Source: Steinernema hermaphroditum (lineage: Eukaryota > Nematoda > Chromadorea > Rhabditida > Steinernematidae). Taken from it: a stretch of DNA of 64,000 bases. Under the pieces are notes generated by a model. The model saw nothing but the letters and a program-made list of their open reading frames with translations. It ran no database searches and was not told where the DNA came from. Positions 28,016 through 39,335 of the stretch are shown piece by piece. A program made the translations under genes and the position numbers. The stretch lies in assembly GCA_030435675.1 (NCBI GenBank), contig CM059625.1, forward strand, positions 6,014,001-6,078,000, written 5' to 3'. Positions within the stretch are counted from its first letter, which is position 1, and the number at the start of each line of letters is the position of its first letter.

Positions 28016-31000
28016 ATGACCGACGCCCCACAACAGAGTTCGCAGTCGGCTACTGCCGTAAAGCGTGGTCACGTCAAGCAGGTTCTCAGTGGTGATGCTG
28101 TTGTTTTGCAAGGTCCACCAGTTAATGGACCACCCAAGGAGATCACTGTCTACCTGAGCAACATCAATGCCCCCCGCCTAGCGAAGCGACCGAACGACGG
28201 TCAGATCGCAGCCGCCGACGAGCCTTTTGCTTGGGAAGCTCGCGAATTTCTTCGCAAGAAGGTTGTTGGACAAACAGTGACCTTTGTTCGTGACTTCACT
28301 GCGACCTCTGGCCGTGAACATGGACGCATCTACCTTGGCGGAACAAGTATATTGCTGCCCTAGAAAACAAAAAATGGTTTATTGGTATTTCAGGTGTTGA
28401 AACTGCTGAAAATGTTGCTGAGACTGGAATATCTGAGGGATATTACGAAGTGCGTACCGGAAAGCAGGTTGATGAGTACACCCAAAAGTTGCTCGATCTC
28501 CAAGAGCAGGCGAAGGCTGGCAAGAAAGGGCGCTGGGCTTTTGATGAACAGAAATTAAAGGAACAAGTGAGAAATGTTAAGTGGACTGCCGAGAACCCCC
28601 GTGGTCTGGTTGATTCCCTCAAGCATAAACCAGTCAAGGCTGTCATTGAGCAAGTGCGTGATGGTTCTACCGTTCGTGCTTTTCTTCTTCCCGATTTCCA
28701 GTATGTGACTGTCATGTTGAGCGGGTTGAAGGTATGTTGATGGGTTGGACATAGTTATTTATACATATAGAACCATTTCAGGCTCCTGGTGTTCGCGCTG
28801 GTAGTGATGGGCGACCCGAAGAGTTTAGCGAGGAAGCTAAATACTTTGTGGAGTACAGACTTCTCCAACGGGATGTAGAAATCGTCCTCGAAGGAGTGTC
28901 CAACCAGAACTTTGTTGGTTCTGTTATTCACCCTAAAGGAAATATTGCTGAGATTTTGCTGAAGGAAGGCTTCGCGAAGTGTGTTGATTGGTCTATTGGC
29001 ATGGCCACCTGTGGTGCTCCGGTTCTGCGTGCTGCCGAAAAGTAAGCACAACTTTCCATAAGACTGTAAATTTAATCGTGAGCATTTGTCAGGATTGCAA
29101 AGGACAAAAAGTTGCGTCTTTGGAAGTCATACAAGGGATCATCTTCTTCTGGTGATAAGAAGAGCTTTACTGCGCGCGTTGTTGAAATTGTTTTGGGAGA
29201 CTCCATGATTGTACAGAAAGAAGATGGCGAAGAATCAAAGATTTTCCTGTCATCTGTTCGCCCCCCAAGACTTGAAGCAGGCGCAGATAAGCAGTCCGTT
29301 GGCAGACAGTTCCGTCCTTTATATGATATCCCACACATGTTCGAGGCCCGTGAATTCCTGCGCAAGCGTCTGGTTGGCAAGAAGGTTAACGTTTCTGTTG
29401 ACTATGTTCAACCAAAGTCGGAACAGTTCCCTGAAAAGACCTGTTGCACCGTTACTGCCGGAGGCCAAAATATCGCTGAAGTCCTGATATCCCGAGGCCT
29501 TGCTAAGGTTGTCAGACATCGTGGAGATGATGAAAACCGGTACGATGGAAATCAGGATGCTCTCTCTATAATATTTTTTCTTCTTAAGATCTGTTCACTA
29601 TGACGCTCTTCTTGCCGCTGAGACCAAGGCTGAACAAGCTAAGAAGGGACTTTTTGCCGATGCCGACCCTAACGACAATAAGTCGGTGCTTCGTATCCAG
29701 GAGCTTTCTGGTGATGTTCAGCGATCTAAGCAGTTCTTGCCATATCTTCAACGTTCTGCCCGTTCTGAGGGTGTTGTCGAATTCATTTCAAGTGGATCTC
29801 GTCTCCGTCTTTATGTGCCTAAGGAGACCTGCATCATTACCTTCTTACTTGGTGGAGTGTCTTGTCCGCGAAGTGCCCGTACTGGTCCAGGTGGCAAGAT
29901 TGTTGGAGAAAACGAACCCTATGCCGAAGAGGCTTTGAAGTTCACCCGTTCGAAGTGCTTGCAGCATGAAGTCCAGATTGAAGTTGAAACCATGGACAAG
30001 GCCGGAGGCTTTGTTGGTTACATGTTTGTGCCCAACGAGAAGGGCGGATTCTCAAACCTTTCTGAACTCCTTGTTGAGAATGGATTGGCTACTGTTCACT
30101 ATACTGCCGAGCGATCATCTTATTACAACCAACTCGCCGCTGCTGAAGAGCGTGCCCGTAAGGCTCGGCTGAATATTTGGAAGGATTACAAGGAAGAGAA
30201 GCAGGTCGAACACAGTGAACAGGAGGAAACTGTTGATAGAAAGATCAATTACAAGAAGGTTGTGGTCACAGAAGTCGTTAAGGGTTCCCTTAACTTTGCA
30301 TGCCAGACGTTCGATGACGGTAAAGGACTCCGAACTTATGAATGTTGATTTCGTCTATTGTAGGACCAAAAATCGTGCAGCTTATGCGTGAGTTGCAACA
30401 AGAAATGAACGCTAGTGCAATCGCTGGATCTTATACTCCTCGCAGAAATGAACTTGCTGCTGCTAAGTTCTCTGGTGACAAGCAATGGCATCGCGTGCGC
30501 GTCGAAGGTGCCAAGGCTGGAATGGCCGATGTGTATTACATTGACTTTGGAAACGTACTTTGCTCTGTTTTAACTGTCATTAACTAAGCGATTTTAGCGC
30601 GAAACCTTGCCGGTTAGCGAAATGGCAACTCTCCCTTCTCGATTTGCTGCTCAAGCCCCAGGAGCACACGAATACCAGCTTGCTCTTGTCACCATTCCGA
30701 ATGATCCGCATTACGCTGCCGATACTGATGCCGTCTTTGAGAATTCGTGTTTCTCGCATGCTCATCTTCTTCTCAATGTTGAGTACAAGGTATATAGTTG
30801 TTATACGTAAGCTTTATGGTGAGGCTGGATTTTATAGGTTGGAGGTAAAGAATGCGCTACACTTACGGCCGAAAGCGCTGATGGAACTAAGAACGATATC
30901 GGCAAGACCCTTGTTGCTGAAGGTCACGCTTTGGTTGATCAGCGTCGTGAAAAGCGTCTTCAACAGTTGGTTACGGAGTACACCGAAGCGGAACAAAAGG

Positions 31001-31059
31001 CCCGTCGCGCCCGTAAGAACATTTGGGAGTACGGAGACTTCACTGGAAGTGAGATCTGA
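28016..31059 (+). CDS. tsn-1: Tudor staphylococcal nuclease (Tudor-SN/SND1)
   Basis: Eight exons (28016-28346, 28394-28731, 28782-29041, 29093-29539, 29589-30319, 30364-30554, 30598-30789, 30838-31059) join in phase to 903 residues, against 910 in human SND1. It is an RNA-binding and nuclease protein of RISC, stress granules and splicing. Four SN-like repeats are visible, each with an EAREFLRKK-type helix (PFAWEAREFLRKKVVG, EEAKYFVEYRLLQ, MFEAREFLRKRLVG, AEEALKFTRSKCL), then a Tudor domain around 730-790 (KQWHRVRVEG, VYYIDFGN) and the closing half SN repeat (KARRARKNIWEYGDFTGSEI). Exons 6 to 8 and the end of exon 5 lie within a tandem duplication (second copy listed separately). Codon use is strongly biased, as expected for a highly expressed gene. 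Confidence 0.96.
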
Positions 31060-31440
31060 TTTAATTTATGCGGATTTCTCGTATCTGTATGTTAACTGCC
31101 TTCTTTTGTTTTCTCCTTATGCTTTGCCGTCTTTTGCGAGAGGGACTATACGGATTGTTGGCTGTTGTAGGTGATCCTATCTGTAATATTATCATCTCGT
31201 TATGCTCGTTGTGATATACTCATTTTATTTATTGCGCAGTGTATTTCTTTCGTGTATTGTGAGATGTATTTTGTCTGGGGTCATGGGCTGTTGATTGTGG
31301 GACGATGATTGTGCGAAACTGTGATCTACTGTTGAAAATAATAATTTATTGATTGATTGCAGTGCTAGCTGTATTTCATAACTTACACTCTGTGTTGACT
31401 CAGGAAACGGACGAAGTATATCATTCAACAATTCCCCCAA

Positions 31441-31831
31441 TTAAACAACAAACAACCCAAAACAACCCATTGAAGTCGCGTAATCTTCTGGAGATCGCAA
31501 AACAGCCGTCGTTACAGCACTGTCGCTCCAAAGAGTTGGAGATATGGCCGTCGCCACGGAAGATCCACTCGAAGAGTCTGGAAAAATGAAACATTAAATG
31601 GGGGAGAGATTAGGTTCCGCACACCGTTTTCGAACACTGGAGAAAGCGTCATCAGGAACGAATCGGTCGGAGTAGAAGAAGCAGCGAGAAGAGGCCAAAA
31701 TGGCGAGACAGGCAGACGTTGCATATCCAAGCGGAGCCCTGAATGTTGCAAAGTTAACCGCACATCGACAAAAAAGACAACTCACGCTTCGCTTCCGGTT
31801 CATTATCACATTCTCGTGTTCGCAGACTCAT
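31441..31831 (-). CDS. small unidentified protein, copy 1
   Basis: Three exons (31786-31831, 31625-31738, 31441-31577) with 47 bp GT-AG introns join in phase to 98 residues starting MSLRTRECDNEPEAK. I do not recognise it. It has a short basic stretch (EAKRLRLD) that could be a nuclear localisation signal, a proline/serine-rich middle, and serine-proline or threonine-proline sites. A TTTTTAG acceptor lies about 30 bases upstream of the ATG. It converges on tsn-1, 381 bp away. Acceptance rests on consistent splicing and on the frame being kept in both duplicates. Confidence 0.55.
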
Positions 31832-32147
31832 CGTGAAGACAGCGATCAGGCAGCTCACACTCCGTCACTAAAAACAAATGCGGAGTGAGCCGGTGTTCCC
31901 TCCTTTTAAGCACTCCAGTAGACATGTCTGGTCTGATCCTGCAAAAGACAGTCTGCAAAAGTACACAGCTGTCTACATAAGTTCATCTCTTGTTTCGCAC
32001 GTACGAGAATAGGTTGGGCTCGATCGGAAAACGCATAACAATTCGATAATAAGAGAAGAACGTTGGCTGCGCCAAAACACAAATCGCTCTGATGGCAACA
32101 TCTCAACACTCAAGTTCACTGCTCTCTGACAATATTTAATTTAAAAT

Positions 32148-32301
32148 ATCGTAGGATACTAGGAACGGCGATTGTTGAAGCACTCTGCAGCGAGACTTCG
32201 CGTCAAGTCATTCAACTTCCGGTGTTGCTTACTTTTCTAGATCGCCCGATCAGTATGGTCAAGAAAAATCTTAAGAATCGCCGTTCCTAGTATCCTACGA
32301 T
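32148..32301. mobile_element. 154 bp inverted-repeat element (MITE-like), copy 1
   Basis: Perfect 26 bp terminal inverted repeats: atcgtaggatactaggaacg at the left is mirrored at the right end. The interior has no coding capacity. No clear target-site duplication was found. It is copied with the tandem duplication at 34257-34410, and its left end alone recurs at 33484-33507. Confidence 0.85.
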
Positions 32302-32420
32302 GCGCATAACAATGTCTACTTTTTTAGCTTCATTTACTCACATGAGGTTCCGCAGAAGGACACTTTTTTTCCAAGAAGTTAATCACTGTATACCAATCAG
32401 TGAACAGGAGGAAACTGTTG

Positions 32421-33264
32421 TGAACAGGAGGAAACTGTTGATAGAAAGATCAATTACAAGAAGGTTGTGGTCACAGAAGTCGTTAAGGGTTCCCTTAACT
32501 TTGCATGCCAGACGTTCGATGACGGTAAAGGACTCCGAACTTATGAATGTTAATTTCGTCTATTGTAGGATCAAAAATCGTGCAGCTTATGCGTGAGTTG
32601 CAACAAGAAATGAACGCTAGTGCAATCGCTGGATCTTATACTCCTCGCAGGAATGAACTTGCTGCTGCTAAGTTCTCTGGTGACAAGCAATGGCATCGCG
32701 TGCGCGTCGAAGGTGCCAAGGCTGGAATGGCCGATGTGTATTACATTGACTTTGGAAACGTACTTTGCTCTGTTTTAACTGTCATTAACTAAGCGATTTT
32801 AGCGCGAAACCTTGCCGGTTAGCGAAATGGCAACTCTCCCTTCTCGATTTGCTGCTCAAGCCCCAGGAGCACACGAATACCAGCTTGCTCTTGTCACCAT
32901 TCCGAATGATCCGCATTACGCTGCCGATACTGATGCCGTCTTTGAGAATTCGTGTTTCTCGCATGCTCATCTTCTTCTCAATGTTGAGTACAAGGTATAT
33001 AGTTGTTATACGTAAGCTTTATGGTGAGGCTGGATTTTATAGGTTGGAGGTAAAGAATGCGCTACACTTACGGCCGAAAGCGCTGATGGAACTAAGAACG
33101 ATATCGGCAAGACCCTTGTTGCTGAAGGTCACGCTTTGGTTGATCAGCGTCGTGAAAAGCGTCTTCAACAGTTGGTTACGGAGTACACCGAAGCGGAACA
33201 AAAGGCCCGTCGCGCCCGTAAGAACATTTGGGAGTACGGAGACTTCACTGGAAGTGAGATCTGA
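32421..33264 (+). pseudogene. second copy of tsn-1 3' exons (Tudor domain and C-terminus)
   Basis: Holds the end of exon 5 and full copies of exons 6 to 8 (32569-32759, 32803-32994, 33043-33264), encoding residues from about 668 to 903. All splice sites and the stop codon are intact. The main coding change is proline to serine at the start of exon 6. Without exons 1-4 and most of 5 it is not a gene on its own, but tsn-1 exon 5 could in principle splice to these exons and make a near-identical protein. Confidence 0.85.
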
Positions 33265-33313
33265 TTTAATTTATGCGGATTTCTCGCATCTGTATGTTAA
33301 CTGCCTTCTTTTG

Positions 33314-33507
33314 TAAGTTCATCTCTTGTTTCGCACGTACGAGAATAGGTTGGGCTCGATCGGAAAACGCATAACAATTCGATAATAAGAGAAGAACGTT
33401 GGCTGCGCCAAAACACAAATCGCTCTGATGGCAACATCTCAACACTCAAGTTCACTGCTCTCTGACAATATTTAATTTAAAATATCGTAGGATACTAGGA
33501 ACGGCGA
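33314..33507. repeat. third partial copy of 31978-32171
   Basis: 194 bp identical or nearly so to 31978-32171 (and to 34087-34280). It ends exactly in the left terminal repeat of the MITE, then jumps to the sequence found at 31399, with a shared ga at the junction. Confidence 0.9.
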
Positions 33508-33549
33508 CTCAGGAAACGGACGAAGTATATCATTCAACAATTCCCCCAA

Positions 33550-33940
33550 TTAAACAACAAACAACCCAAAACAACCCATTGAAGTCGCGTAATCTTCTGG
33601 AGATCGCAAAACAGCCGTCGTTACAGCACTGTCGCTCCAAAGAGTTGGAGATATGGCCGTCGCCACGGAAGATCCACTCGAAGAGTCTGGAAAAATGAAA
33701 CATTAAATGGGGGAGAGATTAGGTTCCGCACACCGTTTTCGAACACTGGAGAAAGCGTTATCAGGAACGAATCGGTCGGAGTAGAAGAAGCAGCGAGAAG
33801 AGGCCAAAATGGCGAGACAGGCAGACGTTGCATATCCAAGCGGAGCCCTGAATGTTGCAAAGTTAACCGCACATCGACAAAAAAGACAACTCACGCTTCG
33901 CTTCCGGTTCATTATCACATTCTCGTGTTCGCAGACTCAT
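33550..33940 (-). CDS. small unidentified protein, copy 2
   Basis: Exons 33895-33940, 33734-33847 and 33550-33686 reproduce copy 1 with one substitution seen in the coding sequence (Met to Ile in FLMTLSP). Splice sites and stop are conserved. As in copy 1, the product is 98 residues of unknown function. Confidence 0.5.
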
Positions 33941-34256
33941 CGTGAAGACAGCGATCAGGCAGCTCACACTCCGTCACTAAAAACAAATGCGGAGTGAGCC
34001 GGTGTTCCCTCCTTTTAAGCACTCCAGTAGACATGTCTGGTCTGATCCTGCAAAAGACAGTCTGCAAAAGTACACAGCTGTCTACATAAGTTCATCTCTT
34101 GTTTCGCACGTACGAGAATAGGTTGGGCTCGATCGGAAAACGCATAACATTTCGATAATAAGAGAAGAACGTTGGCTGCGCCAAAACACAAATCGCTCTG
34201 ATGGCAACATCTCAACACTCAAGTTCACTGCTCTCTGACAATATTTAATTTAAAAT

Positions 34257-34410
34257 ATCGTAGGATACTAGGAACGGCGATTGTTGAAGCACTCTGCAGC
34301 GAGACTTCGCGTCAAGTCATTCAACTTCCGGTGTTGCTTACTTTTCTAGATCGCCCGATCAGTATGGTCAAGAAAAATCTTAAGAATCGCCGTTCCTAGT
34401 ATCCTACGAT
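34257..34410. mobile_element. 154 bp inverted-repeat element, copy 2
   Basis: Same 26 bp terminal inverted repeats as at 32148-32301, carried here by the segmental duplication and not by a new insertion, since the flanks are also duplicated. Confidence 0.85.
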
Positions 34411-34596
34411 GCGCATAACAATGTTTACTTTTTTAGCTTCATTTACTCACATGAGGTTCCGCAGAAGGACACTTTTTTTCCAAGAAGTTAATCACTGTAT
34501 ACCAATCATCGTTTCTGTAATTTATTCGATAAATAATAAACACGATCGCTACTGAACAATAAACTATGTTCGGTTGTGGAGGATCAACGAGTTATA

Positions 34597-37049
34597 TCAT
34601 CTGAATTTTTGATTTATGCTTGCTATAAGAGTTCTGTTGTATTCCATCTGAAGAGCGAGCACCTTAAAATAAGTCCATCGGAAACTGTGCGGATAGTATT
34701 CACGTACATGCTCTTTCGTTGAATCATAATTCGTCTCTTTCTCTCTATTGTTGAATTCCTCTTGCAGGTCTACATTGCCCTTTTTTAGAGTTTGGTATTC
34801 CACTTGAAGTGATTGAAGCTAAACAGTCACGTAGAGAGAGAAAAAATGGTTGGCAAATAACCTTCGGAAAATGCTCGTTCCCGCTTAGTTTGCTGTTGCA
34901 ACTTGAGCGATGTTCCAGGAGTTCCTGAACCCTTGCATCAACCTCTGACAGAACCGCTTCGAAGTCGCGCACTCTTCTGTTTACTATCTAAATTTTCTTG
35001 CAGATTCAGACCATTCAGACGATATTTTAGCTAACCTCCCACTCCACTGTAAGCTTCGCCTTTTCCTCCTCTTCATCTGGTTTCGGCGTTAGTTCACTCT
35101 TAAGTTCCCGTTCCCGCTGCTCGAGCGTTTCTTGATCATCTGCCAGTTGTTGTCTTAACGTTACGATGGAAGCCATCTCCTCTTGAATGCTAAGATGAAC
35201 TGCAAAATTGTGACATAGAAGCGTGACATAGCGGGATAATATATACCATTCTGCAGTTCATCTGCACTGACATAAGACATGAGCATATCGTTCACCTTGT
35301 CCCCATCAAATGACTGTACTTTTTCACCTGCTTCGGCCTTATGCATATTCCGCGAAATCAGACTCAAGGTTCGGACTATTTCCTCGCCAACCGAGTCGAG
35401 CTTTTCAAGTCGTTCCTTGCGAATATTTGGATAACTGTCCATGAACCTGTCCATGTGCTCCTCTCTTGATTTCAGTTCCTTGACGCGTTCGCTACGGTCA
35501 TCTACAAAGAGAAACTATTTAGTGCATTTAGTGCAGTTTAGTCTACGAAACGCAGACTTATTGTATTTCGCTGTCTGTCCCAAATTGTCTGCCGTCAAAT
35601 CTGCCTGGTAAAAATGACGCTAAAGGTACTTACTTGAAGCTGTGGCTACTTCGGTTTGAAGCTCTCGCAGCTCTTCATGAGCGAAATCGATGCCTGACTT
35701 CACTTCCGCCATCCTTAAAGGACAATTAGGTGACAGCAACTTTTTTGGAAAAATACGAACTGTTTCTGGATAACAGCAATATCCTCGTTGCATTTCTTGA
35801 CTTGCTCCACGAAGCGCGCCCTGAGCTCCTCCGGAGTGCCTTCTGACTTCATCTCGCTCTCGATTTCGTTCTTTTTGCACTGCAATTCACTTAAGCGTTC
35901 GTAAAGTAGGACTGAAATGAGATTAGTGTTTCTCTTGGATGGCAGACACATGTCATACCTGCTTCTTGTTTTAGGGGCGATTTTGTGACCTCCTCTTCGA
36001 GTTTTGCCTTTTCTTTCATTATGCTTTCAAGCTCCATTTCTTTTTGCCGCACGTGCAACTTTATCAAGCCGGACTCTTCCTTGACTCTTTCGTATGCCTC
36101 CCGAAGTTCTGGGTCTATGGCATTGATAAGATTTGCATTCTCGCGCTTCTTTTGCGTAACTGCCGCCTGAAGGTGTTTCACTTCATCTTCTTTCGTTTTC
36201 CGGGCCATAAACGCGTCTTCCACACTTTGGCTAAGTTCTGCGTTTTTCTCGCGGAGCTCACTCAACTCGATTTCCATTTGGTTCATATCCGCATTTGTGT
36301 GAAGTCGATCGGCAATCTAGGTATCACATTAGCCACTGTATGTTACAATATTACTCACCATATTGTAATCCATAAGTTTTCCCTGAAGTTCACGAATTTC
36401 GCTTGCTTCTTCCTCAGCCCTGAAACTTCCATGTGAAACCGAATTAAAGTTTACTTTACTTTTGCTCATAAACAACGAGATTCTGTCGGTCCCTCTCGCC
36501 TTTGTCAACCTCGCGACTCAGCGACTCTATTTCAGAGTTCAGAGCGTTAATTTTTGTACGAATTATTCCGACGAAATATGTTTTGTCGAAAACTTGGCGA
36601 TTCCCGAATCCTGTTCCAGCACGGCTACTCGTCCTAGCCACTCCAGCTAGCCCTTGCTGAGTTAAGGGTCTAATGTGACCGGTCCCTGGAGGAATCATTC
36701 GCTGCGCAGTGATGGGGCGGCCCACGTTAGCTGTACCCAGTCTGCTCGGTACTCGACTTCCCTGAAGGTGACATAAACGTTTCATAAGATTAATGTCTCT
36801 TACCATTGCGGAGGGCGGCACTACACCTGCACGAGAAACTGAAATTTTGCGTGTCACAACAGCATTCGTTAAAAGCAAGCGAGCGTGCAAAACAAAGTAT
36901 AAACGACAGCTTCCACACCGGAAGACATCTTTAAAAAATCGAACGTATGTTCCCACTTTCCATCGCGCACTACCAGAATGAGAAAACATCGACAAGAAGC
37001 AAGGCTGATCTACAGTCTCCGACTGACCTGCCCTACCGGTGACGACCAT
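34597..37049 (-). CDS. ift-74: intraflagellar transport protein 74
   Basis: Twelve exons (37037-37049, 36804-36838, 36460-36761, 36359-36419, 35959-36316, 35761-35911, 35634-35713, 35247-35501, 35036-35199, 34862-34987, 34708-34818, 34597-34647) join in phase to 568 residues, near the 600 of human IFT74. With IFT81 it forms the tubulin-binding core of IFT-B in cilia; in nematodes that means sensory neurons. The N-terminus is basic and Pro/Gly/Arg rich (PPGTGHIRPLTQQGLAG), then DKTYFVGIIRTKINALN and a coiled coil to the end, with the family blocks DRFMDSYPNIRKERLEKL and KETNYDSTKEHMEYNR. An acceptor at 37103 keeps the frame open 53 bases upstream of the chosen ATG, so the true start may be earlier. 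Confidence 0.9.
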
Positions 37050-37505
37050 TCCGTTCGTATGATCGGAAGGAGTTCCAATTGGACTTCTTGGACGATCGTG
37101 ATCTACAAGCCGCAGTTATTAAAACGCCATAGAAAATGCGCAGCACTTCTCCCGGCGGTCGGTGGCCTCCGGTTGGCACGAGCCGCGGAAGCAGCACGCC
37201 CTGATGATGTCTTCGGACGTGCCGTCGTTGGTCGCCCCCCATCCATTTCACCCATTGAAATTTACCTTACAACAGATGGATATCAACAGCTTGAATAGAA
37301 CAATCAAGGCCCGAACTGCAGCACTACACTATGCACTGCCAGTCACTATGGCAACCCGCACCATGGCAGTCATACAAGCCACACGCCCACAAAGCAACCG
37401 CGCTGCACTTACTCACCATCGCCTTTACCCTCTGCATTCAAAGTTAACAACAGATCAACAAAAAAACCTAAAGTCAGACAATAGAAATCACTATTCATAT
37501 ACAAT
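37050..37505. other. spacer between ift-74 and mrpl-10
   Basis: Same-strand gap. On the minus strand 37050-37102 reads as an in-frame extension of ift-74 (RPRSPIGTPSDHTNG) after a CTTGTAG acceptor. The rest shows nothing. Confidence 0.5.
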
Positions 37506-38387
37506 TCATTCTGCCGACTTCTGCGAATATTGCTCAAGGCTTCCAACCAACGTGTGCGACTGACTATCTAGGGACTGGACAAGCTGATGCGGGATGCGAT
37601 CGAGAATTTGGGCAGTTTCAGCGCGAACGTCTTCCAGAGAATTAAGTTTTGCTAGTTTGCTAGCTTCGTCGATGGAAATGATGCGATGGCCAACGGTGAC
37701 GGCTAAACAGAGAGATAAAAATCCAACGAAATATTAATATTAGAATAGTACCCATTGGAATGATCCAATTCAATTTGTTGGTCTCATCAATTATTGTCTT
37801 GATCGCACTGATATCCTTTGCAAAGAGAAAGCAGTTCGATCCAGTTAAGGTGACATCCAGTGTTGATAACGGCGTATCTTCAAACACTTTCCGCATAATT
37901 CGATTACCATAGTTGCGGAACTCTAGGCCTTTCAACCTTAGCCTAAACATATAAATAAAGAGTGACTAGCAGCCAGAAATGTACGAACTGATTTTTTGAC
38001 AGCCATAGAGTACGTCCAGCAACGGGCAAAAACTGACAAACGGCGATGACGTTGAACTCTTCGTCACGAATCCACGTCTTTACTTTTCTGGCAAGAGCTA
38101 GTTCAATGTCCACATACTAAAAACAAACAGTGATGAGACAATCGCATTACAATAAGACCAACCTCTTCTCTTTGCTGTTTGTTCGTCAAGGCCAATTCCA
38201 GCAATGAAGGGCACGTGTTAGACGCCGGAGGCAATACAGGCTCTACCGCGGCTTCGAACAGACGCCTCTTGTATGGTCGTGGGTGATCCCTTGTGTATTT
38301 GGACGACACAGACCGAGACGAGTTGATGAAACTTGTTCGGCCCAGAAGAGAAGCCAAACTGCTAGCAGACCCACGTATCGACTGCAT
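37506..38387 (-). CDS. mrpl-10: mitochondrial ribosomal protein L10
   Basis: Four exons (38163-38387, 37989-38116, 37752-37942, 37506-37702) give 246 residues. The N-terminus is rich in Ser/Arg without acids (MQSIRGSASSLASLLGRTSF), a plausible mitochondrial targeting peptide. The uL10m core follows: VDIELALARKVKTWI, the VIAVCQFLPVAGRTLWL strand, LKGLEFRNYGNRIMRKVF, and TGSNCFLFAKD. The protein anchors the L7/L12 stalk of the mitoribosome. Identification rests on the order of weakly conserved blocks, so slightly less certain than the enzymes here. Confidence 0.8.
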
Positions 38388-38521
38388 ACGAACCTGAACG
38401 TTCAGGATGAATATCTCTGCTGCAACACATGGAACGACATAAACTTAATGCGAACAGATTACGCGCAGATAAACGATTTTTTAACATCTGGTATGAACAC
38501 GGTTAAATTTCTCTCGAGTCA

Positions 38522-39020
38522 GTTGCATTTTTCAAACAACTTCAGTTACACTACTACCAACTAGTTTTTCAGGAAAGTCGCTTCGGGAGTTTCACACTGT
38601 CAGGGGATAACGAACGGTCAAAGGTGCTACGCGCTGATCGGATTGAACCGGTGGGGGCCGTAAGCAGTGTATAAACATGTATGTGTAGAACTAGCATCCC
38701 TCGCTCAAACTGAGCTTGGAAGGCTGAGCAAAACCGCTTAGTCATACCATCTGTGATTGATGCAGTCGGCAACCCATTTCTCTCTAGACCTTGGCTGGAA
38801 GCCATTTGGTAGCTTTTGAGTTTCTTTTTCGCTACCAGAACGTACAAATAATAGTTCTCATGCCTCGTCAACCTGAGGCGCTTATGCTGAGAACAGAATT
38901 GTCCTCCCGGTTAAAGGGACCCGGTCATGGGTAAAAAAAGTTCTTTAAAACATCTGAAAATTTGTGTACCCTTGTTTTCGGGGTCGCTGAGCACGGTGGT
39001 GAAGTCGGTTTCCCGGGAAA
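38522..39020. repeat. left arm of large fold-back repeat
   Basis: About 500 bp that is the reverse complement, with few mismatches, of 39700-40193. A 100-codon frame (38569-38871, minus) starting MTRHENYYLYVL is present and is mirrored in the right arm. Similarity fades inside about 39020. Confidence 0.88.
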
Positions 39021-39335
39021 CGTGATAGTTTCCGAAAAATACCCAAAAAAAACGTCGTACAAACTTTGCTGCCTAACGCAAGGCAGTGTTCGCCGTTTGT
39101 TTCGAACATAGTTCAATTCCGTGTTTTAGAGGTTGCCCAACACAATGCTGAAATCAGTTTCTCAGAAAACGTGATAGTTTTCGAGAAATAAGCCTTAGGG
39201 CGCAGAATGAACTTTACTGCCTAATTGTTGGTCTGCCGGTCTCGACACGAATTCCATGACGGACACTACCGTATTTCCCTCGTTTTCTACGTACTTATCC
39301 AATCTAGGCGCGCCTGGGCTCATTCGACGCGCCAG

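Larger units (their letters stand above)
30216..32399. repeat. tandem duplication, unit 1
   Basis: Everything from inside tsn-1 exon 5 to 32399 was duplicated next to itself. Unit 2 starts at 32400. Within it 30216-31108 matches 32421-33313 and 31399-32399 matches 33508-34508, each with only a few substitutions. Segment 31109-31398 has no second copy. Confidence 0.93.
32400..34508. repeat. tandem duplication, unit 2 (rearranged)
   Basis: Order inside: a 20 bp microduplication (32401-32420 equals 32421-32440), a copy of 30216-31108, then 33314-33507 copied from 31978-32171, then 33508-34508 copied from 31399-32399. The 290 bp between tsn-1 and the small gene was thus replaced by a 194 bp piece that ends inside the MITE terminal repeat. 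Confidence 0.92.

Noticed and set aside
30320..30363. Stop codon after tsn-1 exon 5
   Set aside because: A GACG|GTAAAG donor and TTGTAG acceptor remove it and restore the Tudor-SN sequence.
34648..34707. In-frame read-through at the end of ift-74
   Set aside because: A strong CAT|GTACGT donor and CTTCAG acceptor give a 60 bp intron and a better match to the family C-terminus.
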